Below are positions 53,191-63,206 of a DNA stretch of 64,000 bases, one piece after another. The DNA is from Armatimonadota bacterium. Its GTDB lineage: Bacteria > Armatimonadota > Fimbriimonadia > Fimbriimonadales > Fimbriimonadaceae. The stretch's first letter is position 1, and every line of letters starts with the position of its first letter. The stretch lies in contig JADFMN010000006.1 in NCBI GenBank assembly GCA_022563855.1, forward strand, positions 124,001-188,000. The letters are read 5' to 3'. A program made the translations under genes and the position numbers. The notes beneath the pieces are model-generated. The model was given only the letters and a program-made list of their open reading frames with translations. It did not search any database and was not told where the DNA came from.

Positions 53191-53885
53191 AGAAGCTCCG
53201 CATCGCAGAGGTGTTCGGCAGCATCCAGGGCGAAGGCATCTACGCCGGAACGCCATCGCTCTTCGTACGCATCAGCGGATGCAACCTGCGCTGCGTCTGG
53301 TGCGACACGCCGTACGCAAGTTGGACGCCCGAAGGAGATTCATTTACCGTTGACGAGATCGTGGCGCAACTGGGCGAACTGGAGAATCACAACCACGTCG
53401 TGGTTACGGGTGGAGAGCCGATGCTGTTCCCAGAGGTTGTCGAACTGTGTCGACAGCTCGCCGCACGCGAGAAGTTCATCACGATCGAAACCGCCGGCAC
53501 GATGTTCCAAGAACTGAAGTGCGACCTCATGTCGATCAGCCCCAAGCTCGCGAACTCCACGCCTCCGATCGACAGCGGATGGGCGGAGCGTCACGAGAAA
53601 ACGCGCACCAACATCAACGTCCTGACCCAGCTATTGAACAAGTACGACTGCCAGCTGAAATTCGTCGTTAACCCAGACGTAGATGGCGATATCGACGAGA
53701 TACTGGAGCTGTTGGTAAAGCTCCCAACGATCCGAGCGGATCGCATAATGCTGATGCCAGAGGGCACCGACTCACCGACCCTGGCCCGCCGCATGAAGGT
53801 GCTCGTCGAGCCCGCCGCAGCGCACGGATGGCGGATCAGTCCAAGGTTGCACATCGACCTATTCGGCGACACTAGAGGGACATGA
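53187..53885 (+). CDS. queE: 7-carboxy-7-deazaguanine synthase (radical SAM)
   Basis: 232 residues. Radical SAM ring contraction of 6-carboxytetrahydropterin to 7-carboxy-7-deazaguanine, the step before QueC. Cluster motif CNLRCVWC, preceded by [20 protein letters not shown], and the SAM-binding TGGEPML. Translationally coupled to queC. queD and queF are not in the window. Confidence 0.96.
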   Translation: MKKLRIAEVFGSIQGEGIYAGTPSLFVRISGCNLRCVWCDTPYASWTPEGDSFTVDEIVAQLGELENHNHVVVTGGEPMLFPEVVELCRQLAAREKFITIETAGTMFQELKCDLMSISPKLANSTPPIDSGWAERHEKTRTNINVLTQLLNKYDCQLKFVVNPDVDGDIDEILELLVKLPTIRADRIMLMPEGTDSPTLARRMKVLVEPAAAHGWRISPRLHIDLFGDTRGT

Positions 53886-53903
53886 CGGTAACATCTTGGA
53901 AGC

Positions 53904-54746
53904 ATGCCCACACGAGAGTTCGAGAAGGGAATTCACACTGACTTTGAAAAGAAGCTGGACTACTCAAGCTACCTGCAGCTAGACAAGCTTCTCGACTCCC
54001 AAAAACCGCTCAGCGATCCCGAGCACCACGACGAGATGCTGTTCATCATTCAGCATCAGACGAGCGAGCTTTGGATGCTGCTGGCGATTCATGAACTGAC
54101 TTCTGCGATCGACTGGATCAAGAAGGACAAGCTCGAGCCGTGCTTCAAAATCCTCTCGCGGGTGAAGCATATTCAGCGGATGCTGTTCGAGCAGTGGGCG
54201 GTGCTCGAAACGCTCACCCCGAGCGAGTACGTGCAGTTTCGAGGGGTATTCGGCCAAGCTAGCGGATTCCAATCCCATCAGTATCGCACGATCGAGTTCT
54301 TGTTCGGCAACAAGGACAGCAACATGATCAAAGTGTTCAAGCACGATGAGACGATTCACTCCAAGCTGGAAGAGACGTTGCGGACGCCGAGCCTATACGA
54401 CGAGTTCTTGCGGTACCTGCATCGCCAGGGATTTGCAATACCCGACTCCTGCGTCGAGCGAGACTGGACGGAGCAGTACGAGTCGAACGAAGAGCTTCTG
54501 CAAGTTTTCAAACTGATCTACGACAACCCGCGCGACAATTGGAACGCGTACAACATGTGCGAAAAGCTGATCGACGTGGACGAGCAGATGTCGCTGTGGC
54601 GGTTCAGGCATGTGAAGACGGTTGAGCGCATCATCGGTCACAAGCGCGGGACCGGTGGCAGTTCCGGCGTGTCGTTCTTGCGTCAGGTCGTGGACATCAG
54701 GTTGTTCCCAGAGCTGTGGGACGTGCGCACTATCATCGAAAAATGA
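53904..54746 (+). CDS. kynA: Tryptophan 2,3-dioxygenase
   Basis: 280 residues. Haem enzyme that opens the indole ring of L-tryptophan to N-formylkynurenine. Substrate segment [28 protein letters not shown], and the axial-haem His region [20 protein letters not shown] are all conserved. Overlaps kynU by 4 bp (ATGA), giving a kynurenine pathway pair; the formamidase that works between them is not seen here. Confidence 0.95.
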   Translation: MPTREFEKGIHTDFEKKLDYSSYLQLDKLLDSQKPLSDPEHHDEMLFIIQHQTSELWMLLAIHELTSAIDWIKKDKLEPCFKILSRVKHIQRMLFEQWAVLETLTPSEYVQFRGVFGQASGFQSHQYRTIEFLFGNKDSNMIKVFKHDETIHSKLEETLRTPSLYDEFLRYLHRQGFAIPDSCVERDWTEQYESNEELLQVFKLIYDNPRDNWNAYNMCEKLIDVDEQMSLWRFRHVKTVERIIGHKRGTGGSSGVSFLRQVVDIRLFPELWDVRTIIEK

Positions 54747-55981
54747 GCCTTGTTACGCTTCCAGACGGGCCGCTGAATGAGAGCGTCGTCAACGAGCACA
54801 TCAGGCCGCTGTTCAGCCGTGCGATGAAGGGCGACGCTAAGCGCGGCGAGGTTTATCTGGCGAACCACTCGCTCGGGCGTCCACTGGATGCCGTGGCGGA
54901 AGACGTAGCGCGCGGCTTGGAAAAGTGGTACTCCGACATGGACCGCAGCTGGGACGACGGCGGCTGGCTCGACGACATGAACGCTTGGCGTCTCAAGACC
55001 GCCGAGTTGCTCGGGCTGCCCAGATACGACTGCGTCGTGCCAAGAGCCTCCGCTGGGCAGGGGTTGCGGGCGGTCCTCAACGCGTTTCCCCCGGACAAGG
55101 TTCTCCGCGTTACGACCACGACCGGCGAGTTCGACTCGATCGACTTCATCTTGAAGCGGTACGAACTGGCGGGTCGTGCGAAAGTAACATGGGTCGAGCC
55201 GACGGGTCGCGAAGGGCCCGTGCCTTTGTTTACCAGCGAGGACATCTGTGCGGCGATCTCTTCAGATACCGACGTGGTCGTGTTCTCCAACGTGCTCTAC
55301 GCAACCGGACAGATACTTCGGGGTGTTCCGGCGGTGGTCGAGCGGGCGCATGAGGTGGGCGCTGTCGTGGTGATGGATGTGTTCCACGCAGCGGGAGTCA
55401 TTCCACTGGAAATCGAGAAGTCGGATGTGGACTTCACGATAGGCGGGTCGTACAAGTATCTGCACGGGGGGCCCGGCGCGTGCTGGCTAGCGATCCACCC
55501 ACGGGTTCTGGATGAGGATCGTTTTCACACGCTCGACACTGGATGGTTCGCCAAGAAGGACACGTTCGGGTTTCATCGAGGGCAAGGCGCGGAGTTGAAG
55601 CCCGGCGGCGACGGTTGGCTCGAGTCAACACCGGCGATCATCGCGCCGTATCACGCGAGGGCGGGCTTGCAGCTGATTCTCGATGTCGGTGTTGAGCGAG
55701 GCCGCGAGTACAGCCTCGACCGGCAGCACAAAATGCGGCAGGCGATGAATGATCGTGGAGTCGAGATGTTCGTGCCTGAGGATCCGGCGAAGTTTGGCGG
55801 GTTCAGCCTGTTGCCGCATCCAGATGCAGCGGCGTTGCGCACCGAGCTAATGGCGAAAGGTGTGAACACAGATGCTCGGACCGGTTTCGTCCGCTTCGGC
55901 CCGGATCTGCTGAACACGGAGGAGGAGTTCGAGCGCGCCAGCAAGATCGTGGCCGAAGCGTTGAAGGTCAGAGCCGTCTGA
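54743..55981 (+). CDS. kynU: Kynureninase
   Basis: 412 residues from ATG 54743, overlapping the dioxygenase stop. PLP enzyme that cleaves kynurenine to anthranilate and alanine. PLP-lysine in [12 protein letters not shown], and Asp of the cofactor site in [26 protein letters not shown] at the start is the family's N-terminal pattern. Its end overlaps the convergent DUF1080 gene by 14 bp. Confidence 0.94.
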   Translation: MSLVTLPDGPLNESVVNEHIRPLFSRAMKGDAKRGEVYLANHSLGRPLDAVAEDVARGLEKWYSDMDRSWDDGGWLDDMNAWRLKTAELLGLPRYDCVVPRASAGQGLRAVLNAFPPDKVLRVTTTTGEFDSIDFILKRYELAGRAKVTWVEPTGREGPVPLFTSEDICAAISSDTDVVVFSNVLYATGQILRGVPAVVERAHEVGAVVVMDVFHAAGVIPLEIEKSDVDFTIGGSYKYLHGGPGACWLAIHPRVLDEDRFHTLDTGWFAKKDTFGFHRGQGAELKPGGDGWLESTPAIIAPYHARAGLQLILDVGVERGREYSLDRQHKMRQAMNDRGVEMFVPEDPAKFGGFSLLPHPDAAALRTELMAKGVNTDARTGFVRFGPDLLNTEEEFERASKIVAEALKVRAV

Positions 55982-56642
55982 TCCGCATATTGCGGAACCA
56001 AACTCGAGTGCCGTGGTCCTGGAAGCATATGTACCCCATGTCGTCTTTGGCGTAGCTCGGCATCTCGCTGTACTTGCTCGCTGCCCTTCTCTTCACCCAG
56101 TCCTCGGAATGCAGCTCGTACTCCACGATTTTGAAGCCGTTCAGCCAGTGCTCGACGGAGTTCCCCCTCTTGAGGATGCGTGCCTTGTTCCACTGGCCCG
56201 CCGGCCTATGCGCGTCCCGGACAGGCGCGTGCATATCGTAGTTCGCACCTGTCATTTGATTTGCCGCCAGCTCATAGGCGGTGTCGTCGATGATCTGGAA
56301 CTCCGGACCAATCGGGGAGTCTTCGCCACCGTCCTCAGCCACTAGTATCTTGATACCGCTGTTTCCGCCGGCGGAGATTTTGAATTCGACGCGGAGGTCG
56401 AAGTCGGTGAACTTCCGAACGGTCGAGAGGTCGCCGCGGTCCGAACCTGGCGTAAAGACGAGTTCGCCGCCCGAGGCGCTCCAACTGGTCGGGACGTCGT
56501 CGCGGTTGTAGCCTTTGAAATTGGCGAGGGACTTCCCATCGAAGAGCAGTTCGAACCCGGCGGCCATCTCGTCGGCAGTCAGCTTATTGAGAGGGCTGTC
56601 CTGGGATGAAGCTGTCGCGAAGATCAAGAGGGCTCCGAGCAT
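55968..56642 (-). CDS. DUF1080 (3-keto-disaccharide hydrolase-type) exported protein, copy 1
   Basis: 224 residues. Short signal peptide, then the DUF1080 concanavalin-like fold: FELLFDGKSLANFKGY, FTDFDLRVEFKISAGGNSGI, PEFQIIDD, RPAGQWNKARI and the terminal FRNMRIRRL. Members bind or hydrolyse keto-sugars or other glycans. About half of its residues match copy 2 at 57530-58237. The two are same-strand paralogues parted by 887 bp of repeats, which argues for duplication followed by repeat insertion. Confidence 0.9.
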   Translation of the reverse strand: MLGALLIFATASSQDSPLNKLTADEMAAGFELLFDGKSLANFKGYNRDDVPTSWSASGGELVFTPGSDRGDLSTVRKFTDFDLRVEFKISAGGNSGIKILVAEDGGEDSPIGPEFQIIDDTAYELAANQMTGANYDMHAPVRDAHRPAGQWNKARILKRGNSVEHWLNGFKIVEYELHSEDWVKRRAASKYSEMPSYAKDDMGYICFQDHGTRVWFRNMRIRRL

Positions 56643-57529
56643 GGGTCTAAGAGAGTTTCGCTGGCCTAATTTGGACGCTTGCCTCGGACTGACATCCAGA
56701 GCAGATCGACAAGATAATCGCGTGTGCGATGCGGCTTTATGTGCGAGACCTTACCTCAGTCGCGGCTCGAGGGGTCCTTTCCTTCGTCAAGCTCAGGACA
56801 GGCTCGCTCAGGATGACTGCTCGCCCTCCCGAACCAAACCGAACGGACCATGGTGCGAGGGTCTAGGGTCGAGGGTCTAGTTCCGAACCCCCGAACCCCC
56901 CTAAACCTCCCACAAAGCAAAAGGAGGGTGGCGCTCCAGCGACACCGCGCGAGGCTGAGGCTCACGAACTGGAGCACCGGTTGCGTCGCAGAAAACGGGA
57001 AACGCGGGTTGTGGTTCGCACCCCCTCCCTAACCCTCCCCCAAGGGAGAGGGGATGACGGGCAAGGGTCGGTGGACCAAGCCGAACAAACCCGAGCCAAT
57101 ACGAGCACCGTGCGCTGTCCTTCGTCAAGCTCAGAAGAACGCCCTGGACCGGGGTGCGGGGCAAACCCCCACGCTCCATCTTCCGAACCTCCGAACCCGC
57201 GAACACAGTTTTCAGTTGGCTGTTTGCAGTTGGCCGTTCCCCGAACTCCCGAACCTCCGAACCAACCCGAACCAGTCCGAACGCGTCGCGCCGTGCGGTC
57301 CTTCGTCAAGCTCAGCCCGAACGCCCCCGGATCGACGTGCGGGGCAAACCCCCGCGCTCCATCTTCCGAACCCCCGAACCAAACCGAACAAACCCGAACA
57401 AATCCGAACAAACCCGAACAAATCCGAACAAACCCGCACACAGTTCTCAGTGTGCAGTTCGCAGTTTGCAGTTTCCAGAACTTCCGATCTTCCGAACTTC
57501 CGAACCCCCGAACCAACCCGAATGTCCCC
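56643..57529. repeat. 887-bp intergenic repeat block
   Basis: No credible gene. It is a patchwork: CTTCGTCAAGCTCAG words (56781, 57120, 57299); a GGAGGGTGGCGCTCCAGCGA element (56924); a CCCTCCC palindrome (57021-57053); two 80-bp-plus imperfect copies with 179-bp offset, each holding GTGCGGGGCAAACCCCCRCG and CTCCATCTTCCGAAC (about 57120-57200 and 57299-57375); and long CCGAAC-rich arrays, the cleanest a 10-bp tandem array GAACAAACCC/GAACAAATCC at 57368-57436. CCTCCGAACC runs continue to the 3' end of DUF1080 copy 2. Confidence 0.85.
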
Positions 57530-58237
57530 CTACAACCGTCTGATTCGCATGCTGCGGAACCATAGCGGCCCACCGTGGTCCTGGAAGCAGATGAAGCCCT
57601 TCTCGTTCTTCCCGTAGCCCGGCATGCTGTCGAACTTGCTCGCCGCGCGGCGCTTGTCCCAGTCTTCGCTGTGCAGGACGTACTCGACGACCAGTTCACC
57701 GTTGAGATAGTGCCAGACGTTGTTGCCTTTCTTAACGATTCGCGCGGTGTTCCACTGCCCGGCAGGGCGCAGGACTTTCTTTGTGGGGGCGTGAAGCGCG
57801 TAGTTCGCGCCGGTCATCTGCGTGTCCATAATGTCGTAAGTCGGGTCGTCGAGCAGTTGGTACTCCGGCCCGGATTGGTAAGAAGCGCCTTGGTCCTCGC
57901 TGACCAGGTAGATGATCCCGCTGTTCCCGTGCTCGTTCATTTTGAAATCAACGCGCAGGTCGAAGTCCTCGTACTCTTCGCGAGTCGAGAGGTCGCCGCC
58001 GTCGATACCTGGCGTATAGGTGATCTCGCCATCCTTCACAGTCCATCCCTTCGGCACGTCGTCGCGCTTGTACCCCTTGAAGTTCTTGAGCGACTTGCCG
58101 TCGAACAGGAGAACGAACCCTTCCCTCTTCTCTTCTGCAGTCAGCTCATTGTGGCCCGGAGTCTGGATCAGGATGCTCCACTGGCCAGCGTCGGCGGGCG
58201 ACGTGAGAATGGCGGCGAAGAGAAGGACGCTCAACAT
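57530..58237 (-). CDS. DUF1080 exported protein, copy 2
   Basis: 235 residues with signal peptide (about 1-18). Same core as copy 1: FVLLFDGKSLKNFKGYKRDD, YEDFDLRVDFKMNEHGNSGI, PEYQLLDD, MTGANYALHAPTKKVLRPAG and FRSMRIRRL. Some members of this family are 3-keto-glucoside hydrolases; the active residues are not well defined, so the substrate is left open. Ends at the repeat block; the upstream side faces the importer's terminator at 58306. Confidence 0.9.
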   Translation of the reverse strand: MLSVLLFAAILTSPADAGQWSILIQTPGHNELTAEEKREGFVLLFDGKSLKNFKGYKRDDVPKGWTVKDGEITYTPGIDGGDLSTREEYEDFDLRVDFKMNEHGNSGIIYLVSEDQGASYQSGPEYQLLDDPTYDIMDTQMTGANYALHAPTKKVLRPAGQWNTARIVKKGNNVWHYLNGELVVEYVLHSEDWDKRRAASKFDSMPGYGKNEKGFICFQDHGGPLWFRSMRIRRL

Positions 58238-58305
58238 AACAGAATCATGTTATCCATTCTGTGGTAGCGCGTGCCACAGAACAGCCTTCGCCAAGCAAAA
58301 CGAAC

Positions 58306-58336
58306 GGCGAGGATCGGGCATCGCCCAATCCTCGCC
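58306..58336 (-). terminator. Terminator of the RbsABC-type importer operon
   Basis: GGCGAGGATcGGGC / GCCCaATCCTCGCC with loop ATC; a 13-bp stem with one mismatch. On the minus strand it is followed by GTTCGTTTTG, a T-rich run, and it lies 32 bp after the binding-protein stop. Confidence 0.88.
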
Positions 58337-58367
58337 CGGTAGTCAGAGACCAATAGATGCTGTGCGA

Positions 58368-59372
58368 CTAGTACGGAGAGTCCGGGAAGTAGAACTTCGC
58401 TGCGTTTTCAGGCGTGACCAGCTCGACGACGATCTTGATGTGCTTCGGCATGAACCGATCGAGGCTTGTCGTCATCCCGTCGCGCAGATTCGACACGGCC
58501 CAGTGCATTCCTTGAGCGATCATCGCTGGTGGGTAGGTGACGTCGGCCGGATACATCGGGTCGCCGTCCATCACGCGCTTGATGATCGACTTCTTGCCCG
58601 CGCCACCGAGGATCCAAAGATCCTTGTCGCGGCCTGCCTCTTTGAGGGCTCGCTCGATCCCCTCCGCCATGTCGTCATCGCTCGCCCAGATCGCGTCGAT
58701 CCTCGTGTCAGCGAGCTCGACCATGAGCGTCGTCGTAATGTCGAAGGCGTCTTCGGAACTCCAGTTCGCCTGCTCCTGCCGCAGAATCTTGATCTGCGGA
58801 TTTTCGTTGAACACCTTCATGGCACCGTTCACACGGTCGTCATTGACGGTCGAAGTGGCACCCTCGTAGATCAGAATGTTTCCGCCAGCCGCGCCTAGCC
58901 TGTCGACGATGAACTCCGCCGAAATCCTGCCGAACGCCGTGTTGTCGCCTTCGAGAAACAGGTTAGCGATCGTCGGGTCGGTAAACCCACGGTCGACGCT
59001 AACGATGTAGACGCCTTGGGCTGCGGCATCTCTGCCGATGCTGTCGAGCGGGCCGCTTTCGTGGCAAAGAATGATCAGAGCGTCCGGCTGCTGGACGAGC
59101 ATGCCCTCGATCTGTTCCCGCTGCTCCTCGACATCGTCGGCCTCTTGGTAGATCCACTCGATATCCGGGTACATCTTCATGACCTCCTTCGCCCAGTAAG
59201 TCACTCCATCCGTCCAACCGTGGTCCCCCGACGGGATCGACACGGCGATCTTCAGTTCACGATCGATCGTCGCGGTTTCAACCGACTCTTTGTCGGCGCT
59301 GTCCGTACCACATCCGATCAGAAAAACGCCGGCCACGGTCAGCAATATCGTTGACAACAAACTTCGTTTCAT
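58368..59372 (-). CDS. Sugar ABC transporter substrate-binding lipoprotein (RbsB/RhaS-like)
   Basis: 334 residues. Lipobox VFLIGC, then a type I periplasmic-binding fold: IAVSIPSGDHGWTDGVTYWA, EQREQIEGMLVQQPDALIIL, SVDRGFTDPTIANLFLEGDN, and WASDDDMAEGIERAL. The pattern is that of pentose/deoxyhexose binding proteins. It is the last gene of the operon ATPase - permease - binding protein. L-rhamnose or L-fucose would fit the catabolic operon at 22.9 kb, but this is inference. Confidence 0.92.
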   Translation of the reverse strand: MKRSLLSTILLTVAGVFLIGCGTDSADKESVETATIDRELKIAVSIPSGDHGWTDGVTYWAKEVMKMYPDIEWIYQEADDVEEQREQIEGMLVQQPDALIILCHESGPLDSIGRDAAAQGVYIVSVDRGFTDPTIANLFLEGDNTAFGRISAEFIVDRLGAAGGNILIYEGATSTVNDDRVNGAMKVFNENPQIKILRQEQANWSSEDAFDITTTLMVELADTRIDAIWASDDDMAEGIERALKEAGRDKDLWILGGAGKKSIIKRVMDGDPMYPADVTYPPAMIAQGMHWAVSNLRDGMTTSLDRFMPKHIKIVVELVTPENAAKFYFPDSPY

Positions 59373-59393
59373 AAGCTCAAATCCTCTCGCAGA

Positions 59394-60395
59394 CTAGTTC
59401 CGATCTCCCTGGCCCCTTTGCATCAGGACCGCGATCAATATGATGGCACCTTTCACGAAGTCCTGCCAATCGCTGGAGACGTTCATCAGCACCAGCAGGT
59501 TGGAAATTACCGCAAGGATCATCACTCCTACCACGGTGCCCCATATCCGTCCCTTGCCGCCGGCGAGCGACGTTCCGCCGATCACGACCGCCGCAATGGC
59601 GTCCAATTCGTAGAACACGCCGGTCTGCTGTGGCGCTATCGCGCTGTATCTCACGGCCTGGACGACTGCCGCAAGACCGACGCACAGGCCGAGCAGCGTA
59701 TACGCGATAGCGCGGACGCTCTTGGCGTTGATGCCGGAGTACCTGGCTGCTCTTTCGTTCGCCCCGACCGCCACGACGTGACGACCGAAAGCAGTCTTGC
59801 TCAGGAGCACGCCGTACGCCAGAGCGACCGCGACGAACAGCATGATTCCCCAAGTGACCATAACAGGTTCGCCGTTCGGGAGCTGTGCGCCGGGGATGGC
59901 GATGCCCTTCGACGCAAGCTCCTCGAAGACCAGGCTGTCCGCCTTCACTTGGCCACCGCCTGCGACGACCTTGGTCAGCGACCGGAAGGCGACCAAGCCG
60001 CCCAACGTCGCGATGAACGGCGCAACTCGACCGACCGTCACCAAGAGCGCGTTGAACGCGCCGACTGCAACGCCAACGACGACAACGATCAGCATTGCAA
60101 GCGCGATGACTGGGCCCTCCGAACCGCCGTTGGCGAGCTGGCCGTTCATGAACTTCAGGCCGATGACAGCGGACAGGGCGACCGCAGACCCGACAGAGAG
60201 ATCGATCCCTCTCGTCATGATGACGACAGTCATGCCGACCGCGATGATGCCGACGGCGGCGCTCTGGTTGACGATGTTGCGCAGGTTGACGGCGCTCAGA
60301 AACGTGTCGGTCTTCCAAATTGCCGCAATGACGATCAGCGCGATCAGCGCGACGAGGACGCCGTACTCCTGCATGAATTTTACGAACTTGTTCAC
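59394..60395 (-). CDS. Sugar ABC transporter permease (RbsC-like)
   Basis: 333 residues, about ten helices. Hallmarks: FLSAVNLRNIVNQSAAVGII, GMTVVIMTRGIDLSVGSAVA, GGLVAFRSLTKVV, SGINAKSVRAIAYTLLGLC and VVIGGTSLAGGKGRIWGTVV. Acts as a homodimer with the double ATPase encoded just upstream; the start overlaps that gene's stop by 4 bp. One permease gene only, as for ribose- rather than rhamnose-type (two-permease) systems. Confidence 0.94.
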   Translation of the reverse strand: MNKFVKFMQEYGVLVALIALIVIAAIWKTDTFLSAVNLRNIVNQSAAVGIIAVGMTVVIMTRGIDLSVGSAVALSAVIGLKFMNGQLANGGSEGPVIALAMLIVVVVGVAVGAFNALLVTVGRVAPFIATLGGLVAFRSLTKVVAGGGQVKADSLVFEELASKGIAIPGAQLPNGEPVMVTWGIMLFVAVALAYGVLLSKTAFGRHVVAVGANERAARYSGINAKSVRAIAYTLLGLCVGLAAVVQAVRYSAIAPQQTGVFYELDAIAAVVIGGTSLAGGKGRIWGTVVGVMILAVISNLLVLMNVSSDWQDFVKGAIILIAVLMQRGQGDRN

Positions 60396-61876
60396 GCCGC
60401 GCCGACTCCTGCCGCGAGTTGCATGATGTTCTCTTCAGTGATATTCTCGCCGACAAGTTCGCCGACGATCCGGCCTTCGCGCATCACATAGACCCGGTGA
60501 CAGAGCCCAATGATCTCGGGCAGTTCGGAGCTGATCAAGATCGTCGCCAGCCCTTGCTCCGAAAACTTGTGGACGAGGTTGTAGATCTCCCTCTTCGCGC
60601 CGACGTCGACGCCGCGCGTGGGTTCGTCGAGCATCAGCACTTTCGGTTCGAGGTCGAGCCATTTGGCGATCGCGACTTTCTGCTGGTTCCCGCCGCTCAT
60701 GTAGAGGAGCGGCGCCTTCAAGTCTCCGACCCGGATGTCGAGATCCTTCTGCCAACGCTCGGCGGTCTGCCGCTCGCGCTTCTTGTCGATCAGCGGTCGG
60801 GCGTACTTCGAGAGGTTTGCGAGCGTCGTGTTCTCGATCGCGTTCATGTCGAGCACGAGCCCCGAGCCTTTGCGGTCCTCGGAGACGTAGGCGATGCCAT
60901 GCTTCGCCGCCTGTTTCGGCGACTTGCAAGTGATACTTTTTCCCATCAGTTCGATGGTGCCCGACCGCATGGGCCGCGCGCCGACGATCGCCTCGCACAG
61001 TTCGCTTCGACCGGAGCCGATCAGCCCCGCGAGCCCGACGATCTCGCCTGGGCGCACGTTGATCGTAGCGCCTCTCACTCCCTCTGCGACTATGTCCTTC
61101 GCAATCAAAGCCGGATCGCCGCTCGGCATCTCTGTCTTCGGCGGATAGACGTCGCCGATCTCTCGTCCGACCATGTGGTTCGCCAACTGAGTTTCCGTGG
61201 CTGCTCCGCGTTCGAGCGTCGTCACGAGTTTCCCGTCGCGCAACACGGTGATGCGGTCGGCCACCGTTACTACCTCGGCGAGGCGGTGGCTGATGTAGAT
61301 GACGGTCGCATCTTGACCGCGAAGATCGCTGATGAGTTTGAACAGCGACTCAACTTCGCGATCGCTTAGCACGGCCGTCGGCTCGTCCATGATGAGGATC
61401 GACGCCTCTTGCGACAGCGCCTTGGCGATCTCGACTAGCTGTTTGCCCGCGATCGAGAGGTCCGCGACCCTGGTCGTCGCGTCGAACCCGGCGCTCACTC
61501 TCTTTAGGATTGCGTTCGTCTTCTCGATCATCTGCCGCTTGTCCAACAGGTAGAACTTTCGAGGCTCATTGCCGAGGAACACGTTTTCGGCGACGGTCAG
61601 GTCGTCGACGACGTCCAGCTCTTGGTGGATCATCGCAATGCCGAGCGAAAGCGCGTGGCGAACCCCCCGAATTTGAACCGCCGCGCCATCCAGGAGGACT
61701 TGGCCGCTCGTCGGCTCTTGCAGACCGCACAGAATGCGCATCAGCGTACTCTTGCCGGCCCCGTTTTCGCCGATGACCGCGTGAACCTCGCCCGGATCGA
61801 AAGCCAGGGACACACCGTCCAGCGCGCGGACGGCGGGAAACTGCATCGTGACGTCGCGGACTTCGAGCTTCGGCAC
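60392..61876 (-). CDS. Sugar ABC transporter ATP-binding protein with two ABC domains (RbsA-like)
   Basis: About 494 residues. First ABC domain: Walker A GENGAGKSTLMR, signature-like DLSIAGKQLVEIAKAL, Walker B ILIMDEPTAVL. Second: a degenerate Walker A GLIGSGRSELCE, signature YMSGGNQQKVAIAKWL and VLMLDEPTRGVDVG, as usual for this family. The GTG at 61876 (VPKLEVRDVTMQFPAV) is chosen because family members begin within a few residues of this core; the frame stays open to 62065, but that stretch looks noncoding. Drives the permease at 59394. Confidence 0.92.
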   Translation of the reverse strand: MPKLEVRDVTMQFPAVRALDGVSLAFDPGEVHAVIGENGAGKSTLMRILCGLQEPTSGQVLLDGAAVQIRGVRHALSLGIAMIHQELDVVDDLTVAENVFLGNEPRKFYLLDKRQMIEKTNAILKRVSAGFDATTRVADLSIAGKQLVEIAKALSQEASILIMDEPTAVLSDREVESLFKLISDLRGQDATVIYISHRLAEVVTVADRITVLRDGKLVTTLERGAATETQLANHMVGREIGDVYPPKTEMPSGDPALIAKDIVAEGVRGATINVRPGEIVGLAGLIGSGRSELCEAIVGARPMRSGTIELMGKSITCKSPKQAAKHGIAYVSEDRKGSGLVLDMNAIENTTLANLSKYARPLIDKKRERQTAERWQKDLDIRVGDLKAPLLYMSGGNQQKVAIAKWLDLEPKVLMLDEPTRGVDVGAKREIYNLVHKFSEQGLATILISSELPEIIGLCHRVYVMREGRIVGELVGENITEENIMQLAAGVGAA

Positions 61877-62441
61877 CGCATGCGAGGGTACCCCGGCGTG
61901 CTGTTCGTTTGATCGATGCTCGCTGCCCCCTCCTATCCTCCCCCGGCCACGATAGCATCGTGAATGCGGAATTGTTGCGGACCTGGGGAGGGATTTCTTG
62001 GCAGGGCGAGCGTCCTCGCGACACTGTGCTCGCGCCCGACATGCAGGTCTGGAGACCCGCACCACGATTCTTGCAGTTTCACCCTAGAGGGTGGTGCTCC
62101 TGCGACACCGCTTTCTCTGCTGTTCGCGCCTTCTGCGGAAAGGACTTTGTCTGATTCGCCCCCTCACCCTAACCCTCTCCCTCAAGGGGAGAGGGACCGC
62201 TGTGCGTCCGCCACTCGGGACTCAGCACCAGTCCGGGCGACGCTTGCACGCGCGGAGCTGACGCTCTTTCTTTCTGATGCGCGTATTTCGAGCGTTTCGG
62301 GACAGAGACCGATGGCATGCGTTCCAAATCTAGGGACTCGGGACTGAATACTCGGGACTCCCCCGTGGGCAGCGAACGGCGCGATAGCCCGTGAGCAACC
62401 AGGGGTTGCGTGTCCAGGCGTCGTGAAGCTAATCTAGGGTC
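61877..62441. repeat. 565-bp intergenic repeat block
   Basis: No gene seen. Contains GAGGGTGGTGCTCCTGCGAC (62087; near-copy of the element at 56924), the hairpin CCCTCTCC-CTCAAGG-GGAGAGGG (62173-62195), and ACTCGGGACT words near 62214, 62335 and 62352 like those at 34063-34102. It separates two divergently transcribed genes, so both promoters must lie here, but none is clear by eye. Confidence 0.8.
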
Positions 62442-63198
62442 GTGATAGGATTACTGCTGTTTGCAGCAAGCGCACAGAGCGACACATTCGGTCGAACGGA
62501 GACCGTGCCCGCTGGCCTGCGGGTGTTCGTGTTCTCTCGAACGACGGGGTTCCGGCACGGATCGATCGACGCTGGAAAGAAGATGTTTCGCGAACTGGCC
62601 GCCGAAAATGACTGGCTGGCAACGTTTTCTGAAAACCCGGAAGACATCCGTGAGGGAATCCTTCGAGGCTTTGACGCCGTCGTGTTCCTCAACACAACCG
62701 GCGACATTCTTGACGATGCGCAGCAGAAGGAGTTCGAGCTGTACATTCGCAAGGGCGGCGGCTTTTTGGGCATCCATTCTGCGGCAGATACGGAGTACGG
62801 CTGGGAGTGGTACGGCGGTCTCGTCGGCGGTTACTTCAAAGGCCATCCGGCGGTGCAGGATGCGAAGGTGATGGTCGTCGACCGCGAGCATCCGGCTACG
62901 AAGTTCCTGCCGGAAGTCTGGGTGCGCAAGGACGAGTGGTACGACTACCGTGCAATACCGGCAGAAGGGGTTCGCATCCTCGCGCGGCTCGACACCGGCA
63001 GCTACAACGGCCACACGATGGGCGACGATCACCCGATCATGTGGTGCCACGAATACGAGGGAGGGCGGGCTTTCTACACGGGGTTTGGCCACACGAACGA
63101 GTCGTATTCCGACCCGATGTTTCGCCGCCTGATAACGCAGGCGATCGTCTGGCTGGCAGAAGCGAAGAAACAAGTCCCGTGCGGAGTGCTGCGTCCGA

Positions 63199-63206
<8 letters not shown>
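62442..63206 (+). CDS. ThuA-like domain exported protein
   Basis: 254 residues from GTG 62442, with a short hydrophobic N-terminus ([13 protein letters not shown]). ThuA domain: [60 protein letters not shown], then [20 protein letters not shown] and [18 protein letters not shown], a class I glutamine-amidotransferase-like fold without its Cys. Found widely in Planctomycetes/Armatimonadota with glycan-degrading genes; function not settled. Convergent, 8-bp overlap with the DUF1501 gene. Confidence 0.9.

Noticed and set aside
57368-57436. CRISPR array
   Set aside because: The repeats are 10 bp in direct tandem without spacers, and no cas gene is near.
56981-57617. Overlapping + strand frames of 129-194 codons in the repeat block
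   Set aside because: They encode only Pro/Asn/Arg/Thr-rich repeats (PNPRTN, NKPEQ) from CCGAAC arrays in all three frames; no start signal or domain.
59418-60491. + strand frame (357 codons) opposite the RbsC-like permease
   Set aside because: Antisense shadow with His/Asp/Arg-rich composition typical of reversed membrane-protein codons.
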